Below the pieces are notes generated by a model. The model worked only from the letters and a program-made list of their open reading frames with translations, did not search any database and was not told the DNA's origin. Positions 8,596 through 18,399 of a stretch of 64,000 bases of DNA are shown here, one piece after another. Position 1 is the stretch's first letter. The number at the start of each line of letters is the position of its first letter. This stretch comes from Caryophanales bacterium UBA4682 (GTDB lineage: Bacteria; Bacillota_I; Bacilli_A; RFN20; CAG-288). The translations under genes and the position numbers were made by a program. The DNA is taken from positions 1-64,000 of the forward strand of contig DHKY01000005.1 of the NCBI GenBank assembly GCA_002404995.1, in the 5' to 3' direction.

Positions 8596-9546
8596 ATGGT
8601 TACACTTGAAACCCTTTCTAAAGGAAATGCGACCATATTACCGGAAACCGCGAAGAAAAAACGAAAATCCATCATAGGCAAAAAAGATATTTCCGGCTGG
8701 CTTGTCATCCTTCCGTCCGTTGTTTTGTTTTCCTTCTTTATCTGGGGACCATTGATCAGGAATGTGATTCTTTCTTTCTTTGAAGGATTCTCTCTAAAGG
8801 AGTTCCGGGGATTTGAAAACTATGTGACAATCTTCCACGATGCCACCTTTGTTGCTGCCTTCCGTAATACGTTCTTATATATCTTCTGGTCCTTGATTAT
8901 TGGCTTTTTCTTTCCGATTATCTTAGGCATCATGCTATCGGAGGTGCGACATTGCAAAGCCCTTTTCCGTATCGGACTATATCTTCCATGTGTTATTTCC
9001 GGTGTTGCTGCCAGCTTCCTCTTTAAGACTCTTTACAGTCCGGAGCCTTATTCTGTCCTGAACACGATTCTGACCGGCAGGGGTCTTCCTGCTTCGAAAT
9101 TCACTTCTGACCCAAAACTTGCCATTCCCCTCATTGTCGTTGCAAGGACCTGGCGTGGTGCTGGAGGAACTATTCTTATTTACCTCTCAGCGATTCAGTC
9201 CATCGATACAAATCAGTTTGAAGCAGTCCGATTAGACGGCGGAGGATTTATGAGCCGTCTTAACCATGTTGTCTTAGCTCATCTTAAACCTACTATTTCC
9301 ACTTTGTTTATCAGGCAGATTATTTCTGTTTTCCAGGTTTTCTACGAACCTATGATTATTACAAGTACAAATAATCCTAATACGATTTCTCTGATGCTGA
9401 AGTCCTATACATATGCCTTTGAAGACGGAAAACCGGAACTCGGTGCCGCTGTGGGTGTCATTCTTTCTTTGATTATTCTTCTGTTCACAGGACTCTACTT
9501 CCTTGTTCAATGGTTTTTTGACTCTGGAAAGAAGAAAGCAAAATGA
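8596..9546 (+). CDS. Sugar ABC transporter permease, MalF/UgpA type
   Basis: A 316-residue inner membrane permease with six predicted membrane segments, starting with LVILPSVVLFSFFIWGPLI near residues 35-55. The EAA loop that contacts the ATPase is visible as FEAVRLDGGGFMS.LNHVVLAHLKPT near residues 210-235. Four bp separate it from the binding protein gene and it overlaps the next permease by 4 bp. There is no clear Shine-Dalgarno site before the ATG, so translation may depend on coupling to the upstream gene. Confidence 0.92.
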   Translation: MVTLETLSKGNATILPETAKKKRKSIIGKKDISGWLVILPSVVLFSFFIWGPLIRNVILSFFEGFSLKEFRGFENYVTIFHDATFVAAFRNTFLYIFWSLIIGFFFPIILGIMLSEVRHCKALFRIGLYLPCVISGVAASFLFKTLYSPEPYSVLNTILTGRGLPASKFTSDPKLAIPLIVVARTWRGAGGTILIYLSAIQSIDTNQFEAVRLDGGGFMSRLNHVVLAHLKPTISTLFIRQIISVFQVFYEPMIITSTNNPNTISLMLKSYTYAFEDGKPELGAAVGVILSLIILLFTGLYFLVQWFFDSGKKKAK

Positions 9547-10448
9547 AAAAAGTCAAACCTCGTACCTTAAAAGAGCAGAATACTCTGTTTAACTTCCAGG
9601 ATTTCAAAAAACATCGTTTTCGTTTTCTGTATTTTGTTTTCATCTTCGTCCTGGTTGCTTTTCTTCTGACAGCTGTTGTTCCTATTCTATGGCTTCTTAT
9701 TACGTCTTTTAAAACAGTTGGTGAAATCAACTCTACTACTTATCATCTTTTCCCACAGGCCTTTGATATTACGAAAGTGTTCCGTGTCTGGCAGAAGGCT
9801 AATTTCACGCGCTATTTCCTGAATTCTATTATTATCGGTTTGGGTGCTGCACTTTGCGCTGTTCTGTTCAATGGGCTCATGGCCTATGGCGTTAACATCG
9901 TCAAACCGAAAGGCTACAAGGTAATCCATATCAGGGTTAGGATTTCCTACAGGATTCCTGCTATTACTGGTATCATTCCAATTTTTACCTGGCTTTCCGC
10001 GTTGGGCTTTACTAGAGGATACATGCCTTATCTTGCCCTAAGGCTGATCTTAGGTGCTAATGCTTTCTATTACGTCAACTTCCGGAACTACTTCCTTTCC
10101 ATCCCGAAATCCTTGTTTGAGGCAGCTAGAAGGGATGGATGCTCCGATCTAAAAATCTTCTTTAAAGTGGTTCTCCCACTATCAAAGCCGATTATCGGTG
10201 TTGTCTCCATATTTGCCTTGACGGCCTCCTGGTCTGACTTCCTTCTTCCTTATCTGCTTTTGCAGGACTCTGACCTTTATACTGTCAGGGTTGAAATCTA
10301 TAGTATCCAGACCACAATCGGTAATGGATTCTCTTCCGATGAATTCCTTAGGCTCTTAGTTATTTCGATTATTCCGCAACTGATTATCTTCTTTATTTTC
10401 CAGAAGCAAATCACTAACTCAACTGCTAACAGCGGTATCAAGGAGTAA
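9543..10448 (+). CDS. Sugar ABC transporter permease, MalG type
   Basis: A 301-residue permease with six membrane segments, partner of the preceding gene (ATGA overlap). The EAA loop reads SLFEAAR-x-DGCSDLKIFFKVVLPLSKP near residues 190-215. Here the conserved Arg is AGA (10128-10130) and the adjacent hydrophobic position, normally Ile/Met, is AGG (10131-10133): the two AGR codons side by side with different meanings. The protein completes the CUT1 importer together with the MsmK-like ATPase fused to PgmB downstream. Confidence 0.92.
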   Translation: MKKVKPRTLKEQNTLFNFQDFKKHRFRFLYFVFIFVLVAFLLTAVVPILWLLITSFKTVGEINSTTYHLFPQAFDITKVFRVWQKANFTRYFLNSIIIGLGAALCAVLFNGLMAYGVNIVKPKGYKVIHIRVRISYRIPAITGIIPIFTWLSALGFTRGYMPYLALRLILGANAFYYVNFRNYFLSIPKSLFEAARRDGCSDLKIFFKVVLPLSKPIIGVVSIFALTASWSDFLLPYLLLQDSDLYTVRVEIYSIQTTIGNGFSSDEFLRLLVISIIPQLIIFFIFQKQITNSTANSGIKE

Positions 10449-10456
10449 AACAAAAA

Positions 10457-12736
10457 ATGAATAAATTCCCGATTCAGTATCTCGACGTTCTTCCTTATTC
10501 TATCCGTGAGAACGGATTCCATGAAGAGAGAAAACAGGTCAGCGAGTCTTTGTTTTCAATCAGCAACGAATACAGGGGTATTCGCGGTAGGATGGATGAA
10601 GGGGGAAGCTTTGACCATACGCTGAGAGGCGTTTACTTCAATGGCATTTACGATTATGCCAAAGAAGATACCGCCTCGGCATACAAAGGCATTGTCAAAC
10701 GCACTCATTTTAGGATCAACTCAGTAGACTGGGTCAATTTTACCCTGTATTGCAACGGAACGAAGCTGGATCTTGGAAAAAACAAAATCGAGGATTTTAG
10801 CCGTTCTCTTGATTTCCTGAGTGGTGAACTTGTTCGTTCTTTTGTTCTGGTCCTGGATGATGGAAGTAAGGCCCGCCTTACCTTTTCCCGTTTCTTATCC
10901 AGGAGTCATCCACATATCGGCTTCCAGAAAATCCAGATTGAGAACCTTTCTGAAAAGGACCTTTCCCTCTCTCTTTGCTTTGCCTTAGAGAACAATGTCA
11001 TTCATTGGGGGAAGGACTGCTATTGGACTAGAGAAAACGAAAAAGCATATAGCAGCAAAGAAACCTCGATTTCTGCAAACACCCTGACTTCTCATCAAAA
11101 GCTTTTCGCAAGATCTTTATTATCTTCTACCAAAGATCTTCCGTTTCAGGCATCGACCTCATCTAGGAGAAGCGAAAGCAGAACAGAATTCGTCCTGGTT
11201 CCGAAGGATTCCATTTGCTTTGAAAAAGGTTGTGCCTTTGAAATTGACAAAAAGGGAACGAAATCTTTCAGTGACTTGGAGAAAGAATCGGAAGCCGACA
11301 TCTCAGTTATTAAAGCAAAAGGCTATGAAGGTCTTTTGATGGAAAACCGTTCTTTCTGGGAATCGTTCTTCAAAGAAAATGATATTCGTATTAACGGAGA
11401 TGACAAAGACCAGCAAGGCATCCGTTTCTCCCTCTTCCAGCTTGCATCCGCTTATCATGGCTATCAGGAAGATGATAATATCGGTGCTAAAGGCCTTACC
11501 GGCGAAGCTTATTCCGGACATGCTTTCTGGGACAGCGAAACCTATTGTCTTCCTTTTTATCTTCTTACCGATATCAAGGCGGCAAAAGATCTTCTGCTGT
11601 TCCGGTATAATACACTTGGCAAAGCAAAGGAGAGAGCAAAAAGGTTAGACTGCTCAGGTGCTTGCTATCCGATTGCTACTTTGAACGGCGAAGAAGGCTG
11701 CAATCTTTGGCAGCATGCCTCCCTCCAGTTCCAGCCTTCCACGGGTGTCTGTTATGCTATTTTCCACTACTATAACTTGACGAAAGATAGCGAGTTCATA
11801 AAGAAATACGGTCTTGAAATCCTTCTTGAGGTCTCTCATTTCCTGCTTGACCGCGGACAATATGACCAGGAAGGCAAAAAGTTCGGATACTATGCTGTCA
11901 GGGGTCCGGATGAATTCAAGATGATGGTTAATAATAATGCTTATACAAATTATAGGGCAAAGAAAACCTTTGAATTCACTCTTGAAATGTTTGATAAGTT
12001 TGGCGATGAATCTATCTTAAGTAAATGCCAGGTCAATAAAGAATTCCTTTCTCGAATCAAAAAAGCCGCGGAAGACAGGTACATTCCATATGATGAGAAG
12101 ACACAGCTCTTTGAGCAAAATGACGGTTTCTTCTCTCTTCCCCATATTGATATTGATTCCATTCCCAATACCGATTTTCCTCTATATTCTCACTGGTCGT
12201 ATGATCGTATCTACCGGTATGACAGGATTAAACAGCCGGATGTCTTAAGGTTCAGGTTCCTCTATTCTCATTGCTTTACGAAGGAGCAGAAAGAACAGAA
12301 CTATGATTACTACGAACCTCGCTGCATTCATGAATCCTCCCTCTCGCCAAGTATCCACTCTATTTTTGCGACTGAATTAGGAAAGAAAGAGGCTGCTTCT
12401 CGATTCTTTTCTTATGCTACACGGCTTGACCTCGACGACTACAATCGAAACACGTTAGAGGGAATCCACAGGACTTCCTTAGCTGCCAGCTTCAGGAATA
12501 TTGTTTACGGATTTGGCGGATTACGTTCCGATGGAGGAATCCTCTCTATTGCACCGACCTGTCCGGAACATTGGAATTCCTACTCCTTCAAGTTCCATTA
12601 TCAGGGAAGCTCGATTGAGGTAGAAGTATTTAAAGATCGTTTTGAAATTCATGCAGACAAGGAAACCTCTCTTAGTATCTACGGGAAGAAAACGGTTGTT
12701 TTCGGAAACAGGAAATTCCCTCTGGAGGAATTATGA
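10457..12736 (+). CDS. Glycoside hydrolase family 65 phosphorylase-like enzyme (first copy)
   Basis: A 759-residue cytoplasmic protein of family GH65, which phosphorolyses alpha-linked disaccharides (maltose, trehalose, kojibiose, nigerose) to beta-glucose-1-phosphate plus sugar. Conserved stretches: GLTGEAYSGHAFWDSETYCLPFYL near residue 345, and the catalytic-acid motif VRGPDEF followed by NNNAYTNY near residues 480-498. AGG at 11954 falls where the family has Met (TNYMAK). The motif after the catalytic sugar site reads CNLWQHASLQFQ, which differs from the common EIHI form, so substrate preference may be unusual. SD AAGGAGT. The neighbours PgmB and importer support a phosphorylase role. Confidence 0.85.
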   Translation: MNKFPIQYLDVLPYSIRENGFHEERKQVSESLFSISNEYRGIRGRMDEGGSFDHTLRGVYFNGIYDYAKEDTASAYKGIVKRTHFRINSVDWVNFTLYCNGTKLDLGKNKIEDFSRSLDFLSGELVRSFVLVLDDGSKARLTFSRFLSRSHPHIGFQKIQIENLSEKDLSLSLCFALENNVIHWGKDCYWTRENEKAYSSKETSISANTLTSHQKLFARSLLSSTKDLPFQASTSSRRSESRTEFVLVPKDSICFEKGCAFEIDKKGTKSFSDLEKESEADISVIKAKGYEGLLMENRSFWESFFKENDIRINGDDKDQQGIRFSLFQLASAYHGYQEDDNIGAKGLTGEAYSGHAFWDSETYCLPFYLLTDIKAAKDLLLFRYNTLGKAKERAKRLDCSGACYPIATLNGEEGCNLWQHASLQFQPSTGVCYAIFHYYNLTKDSEFIKKYGLEILLEVSHFLLDRGQYDQEGKKFGYYAVRGPDEFKMMVNNNAYTNYRAKKTFEFTLEMFDKFGDESILSKCQVNKEFLSRIKKAAEDRYIPYDEKTQLFEQNDGFFSLPHIDIDSIPNTDFPLYSHWSYDRIYRYDRIKQPDVLRFRFLYSHCFTKEQKEQNYDYYEPRCIHESSLSPSIHSIFATELGKKEAASRFFSYATRLDLDDYNRNTLEGIHRTSLAASFRNIVYGFGGLRSDGGILSIAPTCPEHWNSYSFKFHYQGSSIEVEVFKDRFEIHADKETSLSIYGKKTVVFGNRKFPLEEL

Positions 12737-14829
12737 TTAACCTCTCCCGTGTGTATCCAAAAGGAAAAGATGCTTTAAATGCGGCTACCCGTTTTTCAAT
12801 CGGCAATGGTCATATCGGCTATCGGGGAACACTAGAGGAAGAGCAAGACAAAGGACTCCCTTGTTTTTCCAGGGTTGGTTTTTATGATCAATTTCAAGAT
12901 AAATGGCGTGAGCCTGTCGCCTATAGGATTCCTTTTTCCCTTTCACTTAAGAAAAATCACCGCAAACTTGCTTTTGAGAAAACGATACAGACTCTCGACT
13001 TGGAGAATGGGGTTTACTATCGAAAGTCCATCTCTTCAAAGGGTGTTTTGAAGACGGAAAGATTTGCATCCCGTGTTCGAGAAAAGCTTATAGCCGAGAA
13101 AATCGAGTTTACGGCGGAAGAAGATGGCGAATATGAGTTCAGTTTAGGCAGGGATGATAAGGTCCAGGATATAAACGGTCCTCACTTCAAAGAAAAAGAA
13201 TTTTTCCGTGAAGATAAGCTGATTCATTTCCATGGACTGACGAATGAAGGATATGAAGCGGATGAATATTTGAAGATTGATCCGGAAAGGGACGAGGAAT
13301 GTCTTTTCCGAAATAATCGAAATATTTTTCTGAAGAAGGGAGAGAGTATTACATTCTCCCTGTTATGCTATGTTTTCTCATCTTTCTTTCATGAGACTGC
13401 AGATATTAAAGAAGTAAAGAAAGTCTTTTCTTTATCTTACGAAGGCCTGAAGAAGGAACACGAAAAGGCATTTTCGGCAAGCTTTCGTCTGGCACGGATA
13501 GAAATAACTGGTGATAAAAAGAGGCAGCTTGCATTAGACTACTGCAATTATCTGCTGGTCTCTCATAAGAGTGAATATGTTACCTCCATTTCGGCACGGG
13601 GCTTTTCTGGACAGACTTATAAAGGTGCTGCTTTTTGGGACAGCGAGATTTTTCTTCTACCCTACTACTTGCTTTTTGATAAAGAAGAAGCTAGAAACCT
13701 GATTCTTTATCGTATCCATGGACTAAAGGGTGCAAGGGAAAAAGCAAAGCGATTCAATACGGATGGGGCTTTCTATGCTTGGGAAAGCCAAGAAGAGGGA
13801 AAGGAAGCCTGCACTAGGTACTCCGTGACCGATCCTAGAACAGGCAAGGGCATCCGTACCTACTTCATTGACAAACAGATTCATATTTCTTCGGATGTCG
13901 CAATAGCCTTAGACGAATATCTTACTCGTTATTCGGAGAAGAAAATCCTTCTCGAAGGAGGACTGGAAGAACTTTATCAGATTGCGTGGTTTTATTATTC
14001 TTATAGCAAAAAGGAGCAAGATGGTCTTTATCATCTCAATGATGTCATCGGACCCGACGAATACCACGAGCGTGTCGATGACAATGCGTTTACGAATTAT
14101 CAGGCAAAAAAAGCAGTTGATATTTTCTTCCATTATCTTTCCCTTTTAAATGAAGAGGAAATCTCCCTTCTTCCGTGTTATGAGGATAGGGAGAAAAACA
14201 GGAATACACTTAAAGAGTTCCGTGATAAGCTCTATCTTCCAAAGCCAAATCAGGATGGAATCATCGAACAGTTCAAAGGCTACCTTTCCCTAGAAGACTG
14301 TACCATCGAGGATGTCAGAAAGAGACTCAAGGACAAGAACCAGTATTGGGGAGGGAAAGAGGGGCCTGCGAGTAAGACCCGAGTGATCAAACAGGCGGAT
14401 GTTGTAGCTCTTAGGGCTCTCCATAGCGGTTGTTTCCCAGAAAAGATTGAAAAGAAGAACTATGAGTTCTATCTTCCTTATACGGAGCATGGAAGTTCTC
14501 TTTCTTCCTCAAGGCACTCCTTGCTTGCCTTCCGCTTAGGTAAAGCTGAGGATGGTTATCACTTCAGGAAGAAATCCAGCCTTACCGATATTTCCGGAAA
14601 GAACAAGGAGTATGCAGGCGGAATCTATATTGGCGGTCTTCATAGGGCTGCTGCTGGAGGCGCATATCTGTCCTTGATTTATGGAAGGCTTGGCTATGAT
14701 GGAAAAGACTATCATCCCCATTTCAAGAAGGGAATCAAGAAAGTCACCCTTCATGAAGTTAAGAATCAGGAAGTCTATCAAGTAGATATTGTAAAAGACA
14801 AAGTCAGCAGAAAACGGAGGAGACATTAA
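12733..14829 (+). CDS. Glycoside hydrolase family 65 phosphorylase-like enzyme (second copy)
   Basis: A 698-residue GH65 protein overlapping the first copy by 4 bp, with its own GGAGGAATT site. Motifs: SAATRF-like N-terminus with FSIGNGHIGYRGTLEEE, FWDSEIFLLPYYL near residue 300, and the catalytic VIGPDEYHERVDDNAFTNYQAKKA near residues 438-458. It keeps the IHISSDVAIALDEYL segment that the first copy has altered. The two copies are only distantly alike and probably split different linkages or chain positions. Product beta-glucose-1-phosphate would feed the PgmB domain encoded immediately downstream. Confidence 0.85.
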   Translation: MINLSRVYPKGKDALNAATRFSIGNGHIGYRGTLEEEQDKGLPCFSRVGFYDQFQDKWREPVAYRIPFSLSLKKNHRKLAFEKTIQTLDLENGVYYRKSISSKGVLKTERFASRVREKLIAEKIEFTAEEDGEYEFSLGRDDKVQDINGPHFKEKEFFREDKLIHFHGLTNEGYEADEYLKIDPERDEECLFRNNRNIFLKKGESITFSLLCYVFSSFFHETADIKEVKKVFSLSYEGLKKEHEKAFSASFRLARIEITGDKKRQLALDYCNYLLVSHKSEYVTSISARGFSGQTYKGAAFWDSEIFLLPYYLLFDKEEARNLILYRIHGLKGAREKAKRFNTDGAFYAWESQEEGKEACTRYSVTDPRTGKGIRTYFIDKQIHISSDVAIALDEYLTRYSEKKILLEGGLEELYQIAWFYYSYSKKEQDGLYHLNDVIGPDEYHERVDDNAFTNYQAKKAVDIFFHYLSLLNEEEISLLPCYEDREKNRNTLKEFRDKLYLPKPNQDGIIEQFKGYLSLEDCTIEDVRKRLKDKNQYWGGKEGPASKTRVIKQADVVALRALHSGCFPEKIEKKNYEFYLPYTEHGSSLSSSRHSLLAFRLGKAEDGYHFRKKSSLTDISGKNKEYAGGIYIGGLHRAAAGGAYLSLIYGRLGYDGKDYHPHFKKGIKKVTLHEVKNQEVYQVDIVKDKVSRKRRRH

Positions 14830-16656
14830 ATGATCAAAGGAAGGATATTCGATTTAGATGGCGTGCTTGTCTTTACCGACAAACTTCACTATAAAGCATG
14901 GAAAAAGAGGGCGGATGACGAAGGAATCTATTTTGATGAGAAAATAAACGATCGTCTCCGTGGTATTTCAAGAAGGGCATCCCTGGAAATTATTTTAGAA
15001 AGAGCTAACAAGTCTTATACGCAAGAAGAAAAAGAAGCACTTGCGGAAAAGAAGAACAAGATTTATGTTTCCTCTATCGAGCAGCTTACTCCTGATGCGG
15101 TGAGTGAAGAAACACGTAATACTTTAAAAACCTTGCATGACAATGGCGTCAAGCTCGCTCTTGGGTCTTCTAGCAAGAACGCAAAGCTGATTCTCGAGAA
15201 GGTTGGTCTGACTTCTTATTTTGATGCTATTAGCGATGGTGTCGGTTTAGTCCATCCTAAACCGGATCCGGAAGTTTTCCTCAAAGCGGCAAAGAGGCTC
15301 AACCTCCGTCCTGACCAGTGTGCCGTCGTTGAGGATGCTAAAGCAGGCATCGATGCTGCAAACAAAGGCAACTTTACTTCGATTGCCTTCAATGGCGAAG
15401 CCTATGGCTATGATAAGGCGGATTATCACATCAAGAATTTCTCGGAGCTTATCAAGATTGCGGAAAAGGGAATCGTCTTTTTCCATGTGTGCAAAGAATA
15501 TGTCAAAGGCCTTAAAGCTGTCGATGATTTCACTAGGGAAGCCGATGACCGTGAGTTCCTTGTCTTTGTCGGACCCTCAGGATGCGGAAAGAGTACGACT
15601 TTAAGAAGGATTGCCGGCCTGGAGGAAATCAGTTCCGGTGACATTTATATCAACGGAAAGCGAATCAATGATGAGGAACCTAAGGACCGTAATCTTGCCA
15701 TGGTTTTCCAGAATTATGCCTTGTATCCTCAAAGGACAGTTTTCAAGAACATCGCTTTCCCGTTGAAAAACTACAAATTCAATCGTGAGATTCCTTATGT
15801 CCGTGAAAAAACCGGGAACAAATTCAAAGACGGATGGTATTGTTTCTATGATAAGGTTTTCTATTCTCACTATCTGAAACATCATTATTCCAAAAAAGAA
15901 ATCAAGGAAAAGGTAGAAAATATTGCTTCCATCCTTGGCCTGACAGACTATCTCAAACGATATCCTAGTGAATTGTCCGGCGGTCAGAAGCAACGTGTTG
16001 CTTTGGGGCGTGCTTTGATCCGCAAACCGGAAGTTTTCCTTCTTGACGAGCCGTTATCCAACCTTGATGCGAAAAGGCGGGCACAGAGGAGAACCGAGAT
16101 TACCAAGCTCCATAATGATATTAAGACTACCTTTGTCTATGTTACTCATGACCAAGTCGAAGCTAGGACTATGGGAACTAAGATTGTCTGCAGGAAAGAC
16201 GGAAAAATCCAACAAATTGGTACCCCAGATGAAATCTATGATCATCCGAAAAACAAGTTTGTCGCCGGATTTATTGGCACTCCTCAGATGAACTTCCTTC
16301 CTTGCGAAATCGAGAAAGAAGATGATGAGATCGGTATTGATGTTTTCGGAAGACACTATAAGGTGAAAACATCAAAGGATAAGCAAATCAAGGGCGGGGA
16401 AGCAATTCTTGGCATCCGTCCCAATGCCTGCGTTATCTGTGAGGAAAAAGAAAATTCAATTACTGGAACCTTGGCGTTGAAGGAGGATCTTGGTGACTCG
16501 ACAATCCTCTATCTCCATGTGGATAATCTCAATCATGATTTTGTCATTTCGGCGGAGAAAGGAATCCATAAGGAAATTGGCGAAAAAGTCTATTTTACGC
16601 TGAAAGAGGAATCCATCCATCTGTTTGATAACATCAGCGAAGAAAGCCTTCTTTAA
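14830..16656 (+). CDS. Fusion of beta-phosphoglucomutase and MsmK-type sugar ABC ATPase
   Basis: Residues 1 to about 213 are a haloacid-dehalogenase-fold beta-phosphoglucomutase: nucleophile motif FDLDGVL (Asp near 8 and 10), GISR-x-ASLEIIL, LGSSSKN, and KPDPEVFLKAA...VVEDAKAG. From about residue 214 the frame continues without stop or internal start into a complete MsmK/UgpC-like ATPase: Walker A GPSGCGKST, Q-loop MVFQNYALYP, signature LSGGQKQR, Walker B VFLLDEP, H-loop THD, then the OB-type regulatory domain (IGTPQMNFLP, GIRPNA). About 35 extra residues (KFNREIPYVREKTGNK.. to SHYLK) are inserted between Q-loop and signature. AGG occurs at many Met positions: TLR-AGG-IAG, YPQ-AGG-TVF, EA-AGG-TMGT, SR-AGG-ASL. 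It links catabolism and import in one polypeptide. Confidence 0.88.
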   Translation: MIKGRIFDLDGVLVFTDKLHYKAWKKRADDEGIYFDEKINDRLRGISRRASLEIILERANKSYTQEEKEALAEKKNKIYVSSIEQLTPDAVSEETRNTLKTLHDNGVKLALGSSSKNAKLILEKVGLTSYFDAISDGVGLVHPKPDPEVFLKAAKRLNLRPDQCAVVEDAKAGIDAANKGNFTSIAFNGEAYGYDKADYHIKNFSELIKIAEKGIVFFHVCKEYVKGLKAVDDFTREADDREFLVFVGPSGCGKSTTLRRIAGLEEISSGDIYINGKRINDEEPKDRNLAMVFQNYALYPQRTVFKNIAFPLKNYKFNREIPYVREKTGNKFKDGWYCFYDKVFYSHYLKHHYSKKEIKEKVENIASILGLTDYLKRYPSELSGGQKQRVALGRALIRKPEVFLLDEPLSNLDAKRRAQRRTEITKLHNDIKTTFVYVTHDQVEARTMGTKIVCRKDGKIQQIGTPDEIYDHPKNKFVAGFIGTPQMNFLPCEIEKEDDEIGIDVFGRHYKVKTSKDKQIKGGEAILGIRPNACVICEEKENSITGTLALKEDLGDSTILYLHVDNLNHDFVISAEKGIHKEIGEKVYFTLKEESIHLFDNISEESLL

Positions 16657-18383
16657 TGAAACCTGGCGTTCTGCTTCTTTCCCTTATTCTGTTGACAAGT
16701 TGTTCCTCTTTCTCAAGCGGGCAGCCATCAGAAAGCACAAAGGAATGCCTGCCTTCTGTTTCGGATACTGAGGCAAGCAACACACTGGACCGAACTTTGA
16801 TAAAAGACGAGGAAGGATTTTACATCCTTCCCTCGTCTTTCCTTTCGGAAGGAGTCAAAGAAGAAGGAAAGAAAGACAGCCGCATTTCTTATGTTTCGGC
16901 GGAAGGCGATAGGGCTTTTGAGGAGTACCGGGTATATGTAAACAATAAAAAGGTTACCCCTTATAAAGTCAAGACGGATGTTTCCCATGCTTTTAAGAGC
17001 ATTGGAAACGATAGAGAGGATTCTGCACTCAGGCCGCTTAGGCTAGAGGGATATTGTACTATTACAATCGAACTCAAGCATCCGATTTACCGGACACCGA
17101 CAATTCGTCCTCTTCAATCCGGACTTTCTTATGAAAGGGATAAGGATTTTCGAACTATTTCTTTCACTATCTATAATCCAGGACAATATACGATTGAATT
17201 CAACGATCATATTACTAAGACATTGCATCTTTTTGTAGATCCGTTTTCAAATGATGAAGATAGTTATAAAAATGATTCCTCCGTATTGTACTTTTCGAAA
17301 GGTATCCATGATAAAAGCAACGACAAACGGATTCCAAGTGACAACACGATTCGCCTAAGCTCTTCTATAAAAACCGTCTATTTGGAACAAGGGGCAATTG
17401 TCCGTGCTTCATTTTTTGCCTACAATCTCGATGGAATAAGAATCTTAGGGCACGGAAGGATTGATGGTTCTGTCTTTGTTCGGAATGCGGATACGAACCA
17501 ACGGCAAATTCCAATTGATTTCCAGTACTGCAAAAATGTGACAATACAGGATGTTAGGTTTACCGACCCCGCAGGGTGGTGTCTCAGTCTTTATTTTCTT
17601 GACCAAGTCACAATCAGCAATGTGAAAATCATCACCTCTCGCGCAAATGGAGATGGGGTTTCCGTGCAATCCTGCAAGAATGTTGAAGTGAGTCATAGCT
17701 TTATCCGAACCTTTGATGACACTTTGGTGGTTAAGAACTATCCGCGGTACGGCAATTATTCGAGGGAAGGAGCTAGTGAGCACATTCATTTTTCGGATTG
17801 TATTATCATCACTGATCTTGCCCAGTCCATGGAAATCGGATACGAGACCATCGGTGAAGTGAGGAACGATATCACCTTTGAGAACATCACAGTTCTTCAT
17901 GCATATCATCACGCCGTTTTCTCCATTCACAATGGCAACAACGCAAATATAAAGGATGTTTCCTATAAAAATATAACCGTCGAAGATGCTGCAATGGGTA
18001 AGGGAGACGGAAACGGAAGACTTGTCGACATTAATGTAAAGCATTCTTCCACCTGGTCCGATAACTGGAAGAAGACTTCTCTAGGAACGATTGAAAGTGT
18101 TTCGTTCGAAAACATTCTGGTGAACGGAAACGAAGGAAGGAGGGTGATCGAAGGCAGCATGGATGAGCGGGATAACTCGGAACATGATGTCCTAGGAGTA
18201 ACCATTCAAGGCTTTTCCGTTAACGGACAAGAGAAAAAGGCAAATGATTTCCGAACAAATTCCTTTGTAAAAGGGGTTACCTTTGAAGAACTGAATAAGC
18301 CAATTACCGGTTCTTCTATTTCTTACCCTTATACTTTTTCTAGCATTTTGAATAATTATTCTTCTTTTGCGGTTTTTTACTAG
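16656..18383 (+). CDS. Secreted beta-helix lipoprotein, GH28/GH49-like glycosidase
   Basis: A 575-residue lipoprotein: signal LLLSLILLTSC with Cys near residue 16, then an N-terminal beta-sandwich-like region and a right-handed parallel beta-helix from about residue 200. The active-site geometry resembles GH28: N-G-D followed 21-22 residues later by DD (RANGDG...RTFDD, residues about 330-354). The GHG and RIK motifs of true polygalacturonases are absent; DLAQSMEIGYET takes their place. With GH65 and PgmB next door I favour an alpha-glucan substrate (GH49/GH87-like chemistry), but pectin-like or other glycans remain possible. Its ATG overlaps the fusion gene's stop by one base (TAATG). Confidence 0.75.
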   Translation: MKPGVLLLSLILLTSCSSFSSGQPSESTKECLPSVSDTEASNTLDRTLIKDEEGFYILPSSFLSEGVKEEGKKDSRISYVSAEGDRAFEEYRVYVNNKKVTPYKVKTDVSHAFKSIGNDREDSALRPLRLEGYCTITIELKHPIYRTPTIRPLQSGLSYERDKDFRTISFTIYNPGQYTIEFNDHITKTLHLFVDPFSNDEDSYKNDSSVLYFSKGIHDKSNDKRIPSDNTIRLSSSIKTVYLEQGAIVRASFFAYNLDGIRILGHGRIDGSVFVRNADTNQRQIPIDFQYCKNVTIQDVRFTDPAGWCLSLYFLDQVTISNVKIITSRANGDGVSVQSCKNVEVSHSFIRTFDDTLVVKNYPRYGNYSREGASEHIHFSDCIIITDLAQSMEIGYETIGEVRNDITFENITVLHAYHHAVFSIHNGNNANIKDVSYKNITVEDAAMGKGDGNGRLVDINVKHSSTWSDNWKKTSLGTIESVSFENILVNGNEGRRVIEGSMDERDNSEHDVLGVTIQGFSVNGQEKKANDFRTNSFVKGVTFEELNKPITGSSISYPYTFSSILNNYSSFAVFY

Positions 18384-18399
18384 ATGCAACAGAAAATAA

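Noticed and set aside
14830..16656. PgmB and MsmK as two separate genes
   Set aside because: There is no stop codon, ATG or ribosome site at the domain junction near 15470-15500, and the frame is continuous; assembly error cannot be excluded but nothing indicates it.
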